Position numbers and translations under genes: made by a program. A model generated the notes under the pieces. The model was not told where the DNA came from. It worked only from the letters and a program-made list of their open reading frames with translations, and made no database searches. From Calothrix sp. MO_192.B10 (lineage in GTDB: Bacteria; Cyanobacteriota; Cyanobacteriia; Cyanobacteriales; Nostocaceae), in contig JASJDS010000098.1 in NCBI GenBank assembly GCA_030065055.1, positions 1-64,000 of the forward strand: 64,000 nucleotides of DNA, in the 5' to 3' direction. Shown one piece after another: positions 1 to 9,743 of the stretch. Position 1 is the first letter of the stretch. Each line of letters opens with the position of its first letter.

Positions 1-364
1 AAATTAAGTAGTCGGGGTGAAACTCCTCTAGAATCGTGAAAACTCTGCTGAAATAGTGCAGCACTTTGATCTAGGAATTTTAGGGACATCGTGAGTCGAA
101 AACACGTTAAACAGACAGTAAGTCTTAACAGGCTGAAAATACGAGGAAAATCTTTTATGGTATCGCGGGGCACGCGAGAACCGCTCCAGCAAATGAGAGC
201 AACGCTTCTGGAGAGATAGACCTCTGGTTTATTCCAAATTAGGCTTGTTAATTGGTACATTTTGTACGGTTAAACGGTTTAATAACTGCCAGCAATGGAT
301 GGGATAAATTAAGTTAGCTCGCTGAAAGAAGAATCCCCGCCCTTGTAGGGCGTGGGAGTGTCAA
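1..364 (+). mobile_element. Right end of a probable IS200/IS605-type (TnpB) element, truncated by the window edge
   Basis: An open frame in phase 1 ends in TGA at 37-39 (tail ...SSRGETPLES), which could be the C-terminus of a transposon protein such as TnpB; too little is left to identify it. About 290 untranslated bases follow, with a CTCCAG/CTGGAG stem at 184-213. The stretch ends with GAATCCCCGCCCTTGTAGGG and a hairpin (about 335-356), then GGAGTGTCAA at 355-364. That terminal hairpin plus TCAA pattern matches the right ends of cyanobacterial IS605-family elements as I know them. In TnpB systems the region before the right end encodes the guide (omega) RNA. The call rests on pattern and position, not on an intact gene. 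Confidence 0.5.
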
Positions 365-392
365 TAAACTGTCGAATTAACGGAAGGCAAAA

Positions 393-821
393 ATGCAAGA
401 ACCAGAATCCATTGGAACTAAGTCTTCAGAGACACAAATACCAGAGATAAATAACCAAGCAGGAACAATTACTAAACTTCAGCCGCCTATGCAATCTCAA
501 GAGCAGTGGCTAAAATATGGAGAGCTAGCTTCTAGCTTTTTAGGCGCGATGCCAGAATATGTGGGAACTTTCTTTGGTAAGTACAAACAGCCCTTAGTGA
601 GCGTTGCTTTAATTATTGGGGCGGTTGTTGCTGTTAAGGTTGTCCTTGCTATTTTGGGTGCTTTAAATGATATTCCCCTAGTGGCACCAACCTTTGAGTT
701 GATTGGTATTGGTTATTCTGCGTGGTTTGTCTATCGCTATTTACTCAATGCTTCAAGAAGACAAGAGCTAAGTAGTGAAATTAATACATTGAAAGCACAA
801 GTTATGGGTGAAGACAAATAA
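393..821 (+). CDS. CAAD-domain membrane protein (CurT/CURT1-like)
   Basis: A 142-residue protein with a hydrophilic N-terminal 50 residues, then an amphipathic stretch, two membrane segments (about residues 65-90 and 97-120) and a charged C-terminal helix. The segment FELIGIGYSAWFVYRYLL is the hallmark of the CAAD domain, found in cyanobacterial aminoacyl-tRNA synthetases and in free-standing thylakoid proteins. Free-standing members include CurT (Synechocystis Slr0483), which bends thylakoid membranes; the short length fits that group. GGAAGG at 382-387 serves as ribosome binding site. The end of a transposable element lies only 28 bases before the ATG, so the native promoter may have been displaced. 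Whether it is the true CurT orthologue or a paralogue cannot be told here. Confidence 0.85.
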   Translation: MQEPESIGTKSSETQIPEINNQAGTITKLQPPMQSQEQWLKYGELASSFLGAMPEYVGTFFGKYKQPLVSVALIIGAVVAVKVVLAILGALNDIPLVAPTFELIGIGYSAWFVYRYLLNASRRQELSSEINTLKAQVMGEDK

Positions 822-832
822 GTTGTTCTCAG

Positions 833-884
833 CATCCGTAATTTCGATATACAGCTAATTTCGTGCTGATTTACGGATGTTTTG
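833..884 (+). terminator. Terminator of the CAAD gene
   Basis: CATCCGTAA (833-841) pairs with TTACGGATG (871-879) and a T run follows. CAGCA/TGCTG can extend the pairing inside the arms. It starts 11 bases after the stop codon. Confidence 0.6.
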
Positions 885-917
885 ACAATAACTCGACTTA
901 CGCACAGACAACATACA

Positions 918-942
918 GTCATTGCGACGCAAGGAAGCAATC
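918..942 (+). repeat. Dispersed short repeat, copy 1
   Basis: The 25-base unit around ATTGCGACGCAAGGAAGCAA recurs with one change in inverted orientation at 38266-38290. It is non-coding in both places. Confidence 0.7.
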
Positions 943-987
943 TCAAATACCTCATTCTCCTAACCAGTGCGTAAGTCCTAAATAAAT

Positions 988-1032
988 AAAAGTGGTCAAG
1001 ACAATTGTATATAGCAAACCTTGACCACTTTT
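988..1032. terminator. Bidirectional terminator between convergent genes
   Basis: AAAAGTGGTCAAG (988-1000) is perfectly complementary to CTTGACCACTTTT (1020-1032). The arms end in A and T tracts, so the hairpin can stop transcription from both sides; it lies 14 bases past the stop of the SLH gene. Confidence 0.75.
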
Positions 1033-1046
1033 ATTTTGGCGAGTTC

Positions 1047-2195
1047 TTAAGATTCGCTCTTGGGACGTACTATATTAGGGGATTTAATCGCATCTAATTT
1101 GTTCATCCGTACTAAGGTTTGATAAATCATAACTGCTGCCTCGCCACGGGTAGCTTCTTTGTTCGGTAAGAGTAGTTGTTGTTCGGGAGATTCCACTACT
1201 ACTAGCTGATTCATAGTAGCTGCTGCGACTTTACCAATGGCGTAATTAGGAATATCTTTGGCATCTTTATAAATGCTGATAACTTTCTCTGGATTGTCAG
1301 GAATGGGGAGATTTAAGCCACTGGCAAGGGCAACTAAAACTTGTACTCGGGGAATTCTTTGATCGGGTTTAAAGTTTTGATCGGGATAGCCTTTTAAAAA
1401 TCCAGTGTCAATACCTTTTTGGATGGCTTTTTTCCCCCAAAAATCTTCAGCCACATCTTTAAAATTTAATGCTTTTTCAGGAACTGGTTTATCAATAGCT
1501 TTTTGTAACATGGCAGCGAATTGTGCCCTGTTAATAGGCTCATTGGGTCGAAAAGTGTAATCAGAAAACCCTTCTATCAGGCGATTTTCTCGTTTTGAAA
1601 GAACATCGATAAAACGCTTTCCCCAAAAATTCTCTGTATCAGGAAAGACAATGGGAGGGGGAATGATTGATTTCTGATTACTAGGAGTTGTTTCGGGTGA
1701 GGCAGGAGTTGTTGCAGTTGAGTCAGGAGTTTCTCCGGGTGAGGTAGGTGATGGAACCGGGACTACTGCTGATGGCCCAACAGGGGATGAAGTTGATGGA
1801 GATGTATCCTGGGGAGGGACATTCCCATTTTGAGAGCCAATAATACTAGATACACCCCCTGCGATTCCTGCGATTCCTGCTGTCCCTGCTATGCCTCCTA
1901 TTCCAGTAGAGTCCTTATCCTTTTCACCACCGGTGATAGGAGTAGGAGTAGCTGTAGGAGCAGGAGTGGGGAATAAAGAACCTTGTAAATCGGAAATAGA
2001 GGATGTAGGGGACACGGAAGGTGTCGGTGTGGTAGACGGCAACTTACTAAATTGCCAGCCAGTGGTTTGTCGAGATAATGACCACCACATAATTGCCCCA
2101 ATGGTAGTAAAAGCGACAAAAATCGCAATGAATTCATCAAACCCCAAATTTCTTGATGGGGAAGAATTGCGATCGTCAGAATTGGTATTAGTCAT
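1047..2195 (-). CDS. Membrane-anchored protein with three SLH domains
   Basis: I place the start at the ATG ending at 2195 (MTNTNSDD), giving 382 residues; the frame is open 13 codons further but without a better ribosome site. Residues about 18-40 form one membrane segment (FDEFIAIFVAFTTIGAIMWW). Then comes a Pro/Thr/Ser-rich linker with a Gly-Ile-Ala repeat (about 98-122), and three S-layer homology domains at about 185-235, 245-295 and 307-360, each with the YPD/FRP-NxPxxRAQ type motifs. SLH domains bind cell-wall polymer. Unlike the common cyanobacterial SLH porins, no OprB barrel follows, so it probably tethers the inner membrane to the wall; that role is inferred. Confidence 0.85.
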   Translation of the reverse strand: MTNTNSDDRNSSPSRNLGFDEFIAIFVAFTTIGAIMWWSLSRQTTGWQFSKLPSTTPTPSVSPTSSISDLQGSLFPTPAPTATPTPITGGEKDKDSTGIGGIAGTAGIAGIAGGVSSIIGSQNGNVPPQDTSPSTSSPVGPSAVVPVPSPTSPGETPDSTATTPASPETTPSNQKSIIPPPIVFPDTENFWGKRFIDVLSKRENRLIEGFSDYTFRPNEPINRAQFAAMLQKAIDKPVPEKALNFKDVAEDFWGKKAIQKGIDTGFLKGYPDQNFKPDQRIPRVQVLVALASGLNLPIPDNPEKVISIYKDAKDIPNYAIGKVAAATMNQLVVVESPEQQLLLPNKEATRGEAAVMIYQTLVRMNKLDAIKSPNIVRPKSES

Positions 2196-2298
2196 CTTGA
2201 TTATTTGATGAAGACTAAAAAGGTGTTTAACCAAATTAAGCCATAGATGAGCACTTTATACCAAACTCTTACTTAACACCCTGTTACTTAACTCTCAA

Positions 2299-2398
2299 AG
2301 CACTACGTGCTAGGGAACAGGGAACTCTTAACAGGGAACAGCAAGCTATCAAAGGGTTTCAGAATTTAGAAATGTCCACGCCCTAAATGCGTAGTGCT
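2299..2398. repeat. Fold-back element of about 100 bp
   Basis: AGCACTACG (2299-2307) recurs inverted as CGTAGTGCT (2390-2398), with CTAGGG/CCCTAA continuing the imperfect match inward. No open frame is inside. Confidence 0.5.
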
Positions 2399-2428
2399 AT
2401 ATTTGTCGGTTCAGGGGAAAAGGGAAAG

Positions 2429-2459
2429 AAAAAACCTTTAACCCTTACCCTTTAACCTT
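2429..2459 (+). repeat. 31-bp dispersed repeat, copy 1
   Basis: A pyrimidine-rich unit (core CCTTTAACCCTTACCCTTTA) is identical over 31 bases to 21524-21554. In both places a run of AGGGGAAAAGG-like bases precedes it and can pair with it. Confidence 0.7.
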
Positions 2460-2515
2460 GTCCCCAAACCAAATTTTGAGTTCAAGCAGGCATCCACCGA
2501 GTAGTATTGACTCAA

Positions 2516-3802
2516 CTAAAGTACTCGTAACAGACTGGGAATACTATGTATTGGATCCAAACTGCGTATTTCTGCCAATGCTTGCCTAAAATCCCCTTCC
2601 CGTACATCGTGGGTAACAACCACAATCTCTGCTAGCTCTCCCTGGAATCCAGTTTGCACCACCGATTCTAAACTCACCCCATATTTACCAAAACAAGTAC
2701 CTAATTTCCCAATTACCCCCGGTTGGTCTTTGGTGAGAAAACGGGCGTAAAATCTGGTGACAAGTTCTTCTATGGGTGCTATTTGACTGTAGTCATGATG
2801 CCTACAAGTTAACAGAGGATTGGCGTTTTCGGTGCTAAGTTTCAGCTCTGCTACTAAATTGAGAATATCTGAACATACGGCACTAGCAGTTGCTCCCGCA
2901 CCAGCACCGGGACCAAAGAACATTACCTGTCCAATGGGTTCTCCTTCCACCAGAATGGCGTTATAAACGCCGTTAATACTGGCTAAGGGATGGTCTGTGG
3001 GTACTAAGGTTGGATGTACCCTCACTGATAATGGAGCAGATAAATTGTCTTGGTGAGCGATCGCTAGTAATTTAATCACAAAACCCAATTTATCAGCATA
3101 GGCAATATCTGTCTTGCTAACTTGACGAATCCCCTCACAATAAACATCTTCCAGTTTAATCCGCCCATCAAAGGCTAAGGAAGCAAGAATGGCAATTTTA
3201 TCCGCAGCATCTAAACCATCCACATCAGCGGTGGGATCGGCTTCCGCATAACCCAAACGTTGGGCATCAGCTAAAACATCATCGAAGTTACCACCTTCTG
3301 AACGCATCCGTGTCAAAATATAGTTGGTTGTACCATTAACAATACCAGTTACCGTATTAATACGGTTGACACTCAAAGACTGTTTCAAAGGACGAACCAC
3401 CGGAATTCCACCACCAACGGCAGCTTCCAACATCACATATACCCCTGCTTGGTTGGCGGCGGTGAAAATCTCATCCCCAAACCGAGAAATTACAGCTTTA
3501 TTTGCAGTTACCACGTGTTTGCCACATTGAATAGCCTTGAGAATTAGCGATCGCGCAGGCTCCAATCCCCCCATTAATTCCACCACAATATCCACCTGAG
3601 GATCGGTGACAATGGATTCTAGATCGGTTGTGATGACACTATCTGGTAATGTAACTTGCCTGGGTTTATCTAAGGAGCGGACTCCCACCCGATATATCTC
3701 TATTTCTGACAGTAAGGGATGCCTTCCAGTGCCATCTGATAGTAACTCCACTGTACCCGTGCCAACAGTACCTAATCCTAAGATTCCCAACTTAATGCCC
3801 AC
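2516..3802 (-). CDS. hom: Homoserine dehydrogenase
   Basis: Reduces aspartate semialdehyde to homoserine with NAD(P)H, the branch point to threonine and methionine. The 428 residues show an N-terminal Rossmann domain with GLGTVGTGT (residues 8-16), the catalytic homoserine dehydrogenase domain with GIVNGTTNYILT and a downstream EADPTADVDGLDAADK, and a C-terminal ACT domain (from about 350) that usually senses threonine. This is the usual monofunctional length; there is no aspartokinase fusion. The start is GTG at 3800-3802 with GAGG eight bases upstream. It lies downstream of petH on the same strand with a hairpin between, so it is probably a separate transcript. Confidence 0.95.
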   Translation of the reverse strand: MGIKLGILGLGTVGTGTVELLSDGTGRHPLLSEIEIYRVGVRSLDKPRQVTLPDSVITTDLESIVTDPQVDIVVELMGGLEPARSLILKAIQCGKHVVTANKAVISRFGDEIFTAANQAGVYVMLEAAVGGGIPVVRPLKQSLSVNRINTVTGIVNGTTNYILTRMRSEGGNFDDVLADAQRLGYAEADPTADVDGLDAADKIAILASLAFDGRIKLEDVYCEGIRQVSKTDIAYADKLGFVIKLLAIAHQDNLSAPLSVRVHPTLVPTDHPLASINGVYNAILVEGEPIGQVMFFGPGAGAGATASAVCSDILNLVAELKLSTENANPLLTCRHHDYSQIAPIEELVTRFYARFLTKDQPGVIGKLGTCFGKYGVSLESVVQTGFQGELAEIVVVTHDVREGDFRQALAEIRSLDPIHSIPSLLRVL

Positions 3803-3844
3803 AAATAAAGCCTCAATTTATACCAAAAACAACCAATAACAATT

Positions 3845-3869
3845 GTAGGGTGGGCAACGCCCACCCTAC
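3845..3869 (-). terminator. Hairpin behind petH (dispersed palindrome)
   Basis: GTAGGGTGGGC (3845-3855) and GCCCACCCTAC (3859-3869) form an 11-bp stem with a three-base loop, 46 bases after the petH stop; the minus-strand sequence after it is T-rich. The palindrome also belongs to a family of GC-rich repeats common in cyanobacteria. Confidence 0.6.
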
Positions 3870-3915
3870 CAGGATTAGATTAATTTTTTTTACTAAGCCT
3901 AACTAAACTTTAGTC

Positions 3916-5205
<1,290 letters not shown>

Positions 5206-5220
5206 TCAAAAAAATCCTTA

Positions 5221-5275
5221 CCAAGTATAAGCTTCAGTTTACCGAATTTCGGTAACACAAAGCTGAGTTACTTGG
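5221..5275. promoter_or_regulatory. Nested inverted repeat in the petH leader
   Basis: An inner palindrome TTACCGAA-T-TTCGGTAA (5239-5255) sits within an outer repeat CCAAGTA (5221-5227) / TACTTGG (5269-5275), 49 to 104 bases before the petH ATG. It could be a protein-binding operator or an RNA stem in the leader. It does not fit the NtcA consensus GTA-N8-TAC. Confidence 0.45.
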
Positions 5276-6425
5276 AAATAAGGAATTTTTTTTGCCAATA
5301 CCTTGCTCAGTACACTCGCCAAAGATGTATAGGCATAGCAATACACACACCTGTTCACCTATTAAGTTACAGGATTAGCCTTTTGGAGAATGTTAATAGT
5401 GAGTCAATTTAGTTTTTTTATGCACTACTATCACCAAGTCAGAGATAGCTTTACTTCGCTCCTACCAACTAGTACCACCTCAAGTTTATCTTGATGGATA
5501 GTTTTCACTGCTTTTCGATTTCCCTTTTCCCTTACCCTTTTCGATTTACCCGTCAATTGAAAATTGACAGACTACTAGTTATCTGGGAAAGGTAAACCTT
5601 GGAAAATACCCAACAGTTATCACTCATTTTTATGGTCTAGCTAGTTATTTCCCCAGGGAAAGGCGTTAGTCCTGAGTTAGAACAGAGTTAGGGACTTTTA
5701 TATCCTGTTTATGAATTAATCCATGACTAGGTGATGATGTTATCAATTATCCATAGCGAGGGAGACGTGATATTAGCAACTACAATTAAGTTTCACTTGA
5801 TGTGAAACATATGTCAACCTCCCTATACAGTTTACCTAGATGTGGCTATCAACTTATGTTAAGGCTAATTTTTATACCGATGATTTTTTCAACCTAGAAG
5901 TTACTTATTACCTATATATTACCTGTATGTTAGGAGAGCAACCGATTGCAAGCTATATTGCCTAGTCTCAAATAAAACTGCACAAGACAGGGTAATATCA
6001 TATCTTATTTTAAAGATAACTGGGATTTTCCCCAGAAAAACTCGACGTTATTCAGAGAATATCTTGCGATCGCAAATATTACTTTGTCATTACCCTTCAA
6101 CCTCAATCTAAATAGATTGGATAATGCCTTGTAATAGAATAACCCCTTCTGTTAAAATCCAATGTATCACTAGGATTAAATACTTAGCAGTAACAGACTA
6201 ATTATAGTGGTGATGAGTGGCAGATACTACCAAAAGCTGACTCATAATTATTCTAATTGCTGGTGCTGGGTAGGGATAACGCAGGATAAACCAACGGGGT
6301 CAACCCCCTGGCTGCAAAACTGCTAGTTGAAAAAAATATTGATTGACAAGCAACCCCGTGCCCACGAAAGGTGCTCTGGGTAGTGCGAGTCGTGACTCAT
6401 TTTTTTAGCATTTAAGAGGAGATAT
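5276..6425. other. Long gene-free region between petH and prk
   Basis: About 1.15 kb, AT-rich, with no open frame that looks coding. It holds small hairpins (GTCAATT-GAA-AATTGAC at 5552-5568; GTTTCAC/GTGAAAC at 5790-5808) and a repeat at 6373-6398 shared with 39955-39980. Both flanking genes point outward, so petH and prk promoters must lie here. Confidence 0.6.
6373..6398 (+). repeat. Dispersed repeat before prk
   Basis: GCTCTGGGTAGTGCGAGTCG and the following bases recur, inverted with two or three changes, at 39955-39980. This copy ends 27 bases before the prk ATG, thus in its leader. Confidence 0.6.
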
Positions 6426-7430
6426 ATGACAAATACGCCGGAAAGGGTTGTACTAATAGGAGTAGCCGGGGACTCAGGTTGTGGTAAATCTACATTTTTG
6501 CGTCGCCTGATAGACTTATTTGGCGAAGAGCTAATGACAGTGATCTGTTTGGATGATTATCACTCCTTAGATCGCAAACAGCGCAAAGAAACTGGAATTA
6601 CTGCACTAGACCCCAGAGCTAACAATTTTGATTTGATGTACGAGCAAATCAAAATGCTCAAAAATGGTCAAGGAATTGATAAGCCAATCTATAACCACGA
6701 AACTGGTGCAATCGATCCGCCAGAACGGGTAGAACCAAATCATATTATCGTGGTTGAAGGGCTACATCCTTTATATGACGAACGGGTTCGAGAATTACTA
6801 GACTTCAGCGTTTATTTAGATATTAGTGATGAAGTCAAAATCGCCTGGAAAATTCAACGGGATATGGCAGAAAGGGGTCACCGCTATGAAGATGTTCTAG
6901 CGGCAATCAACTCTCGCAAACCTGATTTCCAGAAGTATATAGAACCACAAAGAGAGTTTGCGGATGTAGTTCTCCAAGTACTGCCCACCAACTTGATTAA
7001 AAACGATACCGAGCGCAAAGTATTGCGGGTGCGGATGCTGCAACGGGAAGACAAAGAAGATTTTGAGCCAGTGTATCTATTTGACCAAGGTTCGACAATT
7101 CAGTGGACTCCTTGTGGACGGAAACTGACTTGTTCTTACCCTGGTATGCAAATGTACTATGGTTCCGATGTATACTATGGTCGCTACGTATCTGTATTAG
7201 AGGTTGATGGCCAGTTTGATAACCTGGAAGAGGTAATTTACATCGAAACCCATCTCAGCAATACATCTACCAAATATCAAGGTGAGATGACCCATTTATT
7301 GCTACAACACCGCGAGTATCCTGGTTCCAACAATGGAACTGGTCTATTCCAGGTTTTGACAGGCTTAAAGATGCGTTCTACCTATGAGCAGCTAACATCC
7401 CAAGAAGCGAAGTTAGCACTCAAAGCATAA
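6426..7430 (+). CDS. prk: Phosphoribulokinase
   Basis: Phosphorylates ribulose 5-phosphate to ribulose 1,5-bisphosphate for Rubisco in the Calvin cycle. The 334-residue length is that of the cyanobacterial/plant type. The P-loop GDSGCGKST is at about residues 15-23, and the cysteine in it together with a second Cys (VICLDDYHS) is the redox-regulated pair known for this family. The catalytic DDYHS and the CP12/GAPDH-binding C-terminal part are present. AGAGGAG at 6416-6422 precedes the ATG. A terminator follows within 35 bases, so the gene is probably transcribed alone. Confidence 0.97.
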   Translation: MTNTPERVVLIGVAGDSGCGKSTFLRRLIDLFGEELMTVICLDDYHSLDRKQRKETGITALDPRANNFDLMYEQIKMLKNGQGIDKPIYNHETGAIDPPERVEPNHIIVVEGLHPLYDERVRELLDFSVYLDISDEVKIAWKIQRDMAERGHRYEDVLAAINSRKPDFQKYIEPQREFADVVLQVLPTNLIKNDTERKVLRVRMLQREDKEDFEPVYLFDQGSTIQWTPCGRKLTCSYPGMQMYYGSDVYYGRYVSVLEVDGQFDNLEEVIYIETHLSNTSTKYQGEMTHLLLQHREYPGSNNGTGLFQVLTGLKMRSTYEQLTSQEAKLALKA

Positions 7431-7463
7431 GATAACAATATTTTATTGACAATCGTAATGGGG

Positions 7464-7493
7464 GGGTACCTATTTATGAGTACCCTACTTTTT
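7464..7493 (+). terminator. Terminator of prk
   Basis: GGGTAC (7464-7469) pairs with GTACCC (7480-7485), followed by TACTTTTTT. Confidence 0.7.
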
Positions 7494-7889
7494 TACATAA
7501 CTTGGCTTATGGGATTGTCAAACCTTCAACTGCCTTCGGGAGAATAATTAAGGTTTGGGAACCTTTGAGTAATTAGTCTTGGTTTTCGACTTATATACCG
7601 AGTATACCCAAAATTTCGACTAAGTTTAGCCTAATTTACCTAATTTTTTGGCTATTTAGTATAGTTATTACTCCATTAAAGATAGAAAACTCTTACCAGA
7701 TAATGTTCTCCTAAGAGGTGTGCATATCATAAATTTCATTTATTTTCAAAATATTACCTAGAAATCTAACAATTTTGATGAAGATAAAAAAACAATAACT
7801 GTTAGTTGTAAAAATATTGTTATGATTTGATTCCAGATGAAGATTGCTGAACTAGATGTAAAAATTTAGCCAGCCCAACATTTTTCACC
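7494..7889. other. Gene-free AT-rich region before metK
   Basis: No gene seen. CAAACCTT (7519-7526) and AAGGTTTG (7550-7557) form an inverted repeat. No SAM riboswitch motif was recognised, though metK lies directly downstream. Confidence 0.5.
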
Positions 7890-7903
7890 AGGAGGAATAC
7901 AAT

Positions 7904-9166
7904 TTGTCTAATCGTTATCTCTTTACCTCCGAGTCAGTGACAGAAGGGCATCCAGATAAAGTCTGCGATCAAATTTCTGACACCATTCTCGATACCGTCT
8001 TAGCGCAAGACCCCACCAGCCGGGTGGCAGCTGAGGTTGTAGTTAACACTGGTTTGGTTTTAATTACCGGTGAAATTACCACTAAAGCTAATGTCAATTA
8101 TATTGACATTGCCCGCCAGAAAATTGCTGAAATCGGCTATGTAGATGCCGATAATGGCTTTTCTGCCAACAGTGCTAGTATTCTCATTGCTTTAGACCAA
8201 CAATCTCCTGATATTGCCCAAGGGGTAGACAGTGCCCATGAGACCCGCCAAGAGTCGAGCGATGAAATGTTCGATAAAATTGGTGCTGGCGACCAAGGCA
8301 TTATGTTTGGCTTCGCTTGTAACGAAACACCAGAGATGATGCCTTTGCCCATTAGCCTTGCCCATCGCATTGCTCGTCGATTAGCAGCAGTTCGTAAAAC
8401 TGGCGAGCTACCATACCTCCGTCCTGATGGTAAAACCCAGGTTTCTGTGGTTTATGAAGATGGACGACCTGTTGGGATTGATACCATCTTAATTTCTACC
8501 CAGCATACTGCTACCATTGGGGATATTAAGGATGATGCAGGAGTACAGGCAAAGATTAAGGAAGACCTATGGTCTCAGGTAGTTGAACCAGTGTTTGGTG
8601 ATCTGGAAATTAAGCCAGATTCTAAAACACGTTACTTTGTCAACCCCACCGGTAAGTTTGTAGTTGGTGGTCCCCAGGGCGATGCTGGTTTGACTGGTAG
8701 GAAGATTATTGTTGACACCTATGGTGGCTATTCCCGTCATGGTGGTGGTGCTTTCTCCGGTAAGGACCCCACAAAGGTAGACCGTTCTGCTGCCTATGCT
8801 TGCCGCTATGTCGCTAAGAATATTGTGGCAGCAGGTTTAGCTCAAAAATGTGAAGTCCAACTGAGTTACGCCATTGGTGTTGCTAAACCAGTAAGTATTT
8901 TGGTGGAAACCTTTGGCACTGGTACAGTGGATGACAAAGTTCTACTAGAATTAGTTCAAGAGAATTTTGAACTGCGCCCTGCTGGAATTATTCACACCTT
9001 TAACTTATGCAATCTACCCAATGAACGAGGCGGACGTTTTTATCAGGACGTCGCGGCTTACGGTCATTTTGGGCGGAATGATTTAGATTTGCCTTGGGAG
9101 CGTACCGATAAGGCAGAATTGTTGAAGTCAGCTGCTAGTAAAAAACAACCTACTGCGATCGCTTAG
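7904..9166 (+). CDS. metK: S-adenosylmethionine synthetase
   Basis: Makes SAM from methionine and ATP. The 420-residue chain has the family signatures [12 protein letters not shown] near residue 15 (metal and ATP binding), [12 protein letters not shown] near 126 and the glycine-rich [16 protein letters not shown] near 290. The start is TTG (7904-7906), encoding MSNRYLF; AGGAGG at 7890-7895 lies eight bases before it and no ATG is near, so the rare start is well supported. The product supplies the many methyltransferases in this window and, with metH further on, completes the methyl cycle. Confidence 0.97.
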   Translation: MSNRYLFTSESVTEGHPDKVCDQISDTILDTVLAQDPTSRVAAEVVVNTGLVLITGEITTKANVNYIDIARQKIAEIGYVDADNGFSANSASILIALDQQSPDIAQGVDSAHETRQESSDEMFDKIGAGDQGIMFGFACNETPEMMPLPISLAHRIARRLAAVRKTGELPYLRPDGKTQVSVVYEDGRPVGIDTILISTQHTATIGDIKDDAGVQAKIKEDLWSQVVEPVFGDLEIKPDSKTRYFVNPTGKFVVGGPQGDAGLTGRKIIVDTYGGYSRHGGGAFSGKDPTKVDRSAAYACRYVAKNIVAAGLAQKCEVQLSYAIGVAKPVSILVETFGTGTVDDKVLLELVQENFELRPAGIIHTFNLCNLPNERGGRFYQDVAAYGHFGRNDLDLPWERTDKAELLKSAASKKQPTAIA

Positions 9167-9190
9167 TAACGATCTAATGTAGCCATCATC

Positions 9191-9235
9191 GGATGGGTAC
9201 ATCCTTTTTTCCCCATCACTTAATCAATGATGGGG
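9191..9235 (+). terminator. Terminator of metK with a second hairpin behind it
   Basis: GGATG-GGTA-CATCC (9191-9204) is followed by six T. A second stem, CCCCATCA (9211-9218) / TGATGGGG (9228-9235), comes at once after and could act in the other direction. Confidence 0.75.
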
Positions 9236-9257
9236 AGAAAGTCAAACTAAAATTAAC

Positions 9258-9485
9258 TTAATTTTCTACCTCCAGACACCAGGCATAAATGCAAATGACC
9301 AATTCTGGTCGTCCTTGGAGGTTTTCGCTATCATGGGGATGAATTAAGCAAGTATTTATGCTACGCTGACTCAACCTTAGGGAGATCAAAAAAATCAAAT
9401 ACCCAGCTCGATCAAATATATTTTGGACAAAACCCAGAGTAATTGGGTATTTTATAACTTGGAACTGCCTTAGCTGTTTTGGCAT
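9258..9485 (-). CDS. Possible small protein, unknown
   Basis: A 75-codon frame (MPKQLRQFQVIKYP...) with one hydrophobic stretch near residues 20-40. I recognise no family. It lies alone between metK and the histidine kinase, and no clear ribosome binding site precedes it. It may be spurious. Confidence 0.22.
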   Translation of the reverse strand: MPKQLRQFQVIKYPITLGFVQNIFDRAGYLIFLISLRLSQRSINTCLIHPHDSENLQGRPELVICIYAWCLEVEN

Positions 9486-9743
9486 CTACATTTATCAGTC
9501 CGCAAAATGTTGGTACAATACCATATCTAGGAATCGATTCCTGATGGTACATTAGTACTGTGTTAATTTAACATTGACATCAAAAATGGTTGAATATGAG
9601 CAATGGAATCAAACTAATTTTGGAGCAGTTATTTGCTTGATTTATAAAAAAAATATTATAAATTTGTGAATCAGTAGTCAATCTTCTTTAATAGCTGAGT
9701 GAAGATGTGGTAACTTTTGCGGGAGGGCAAGGAGATTTGAGGG

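Larger units (their letters stand above)
2196..2515. other. Gene-free stretch with repeats
   Basis: No supported gene. It holds a fold-back element (2299-2398), the phrase AGGGAACTCTTAACAGGGAA (seen in related form near 12488 and 60230) and a 31-base repeat shared with 21524-21554. Confidence 0.6.

Noticed and set aside
5390-5491. A 33-codon frame with GGAGA before its ATG between petH and prk
   Set aside because: The product has no helix, motif or resemblance to any small photosynthetic subunit I know.
7431-7903. Possible SAM riboswitch before metK
   Set aside because: No recognisable aptamer core; the only inverted repeat is a short one at 7519-7557.
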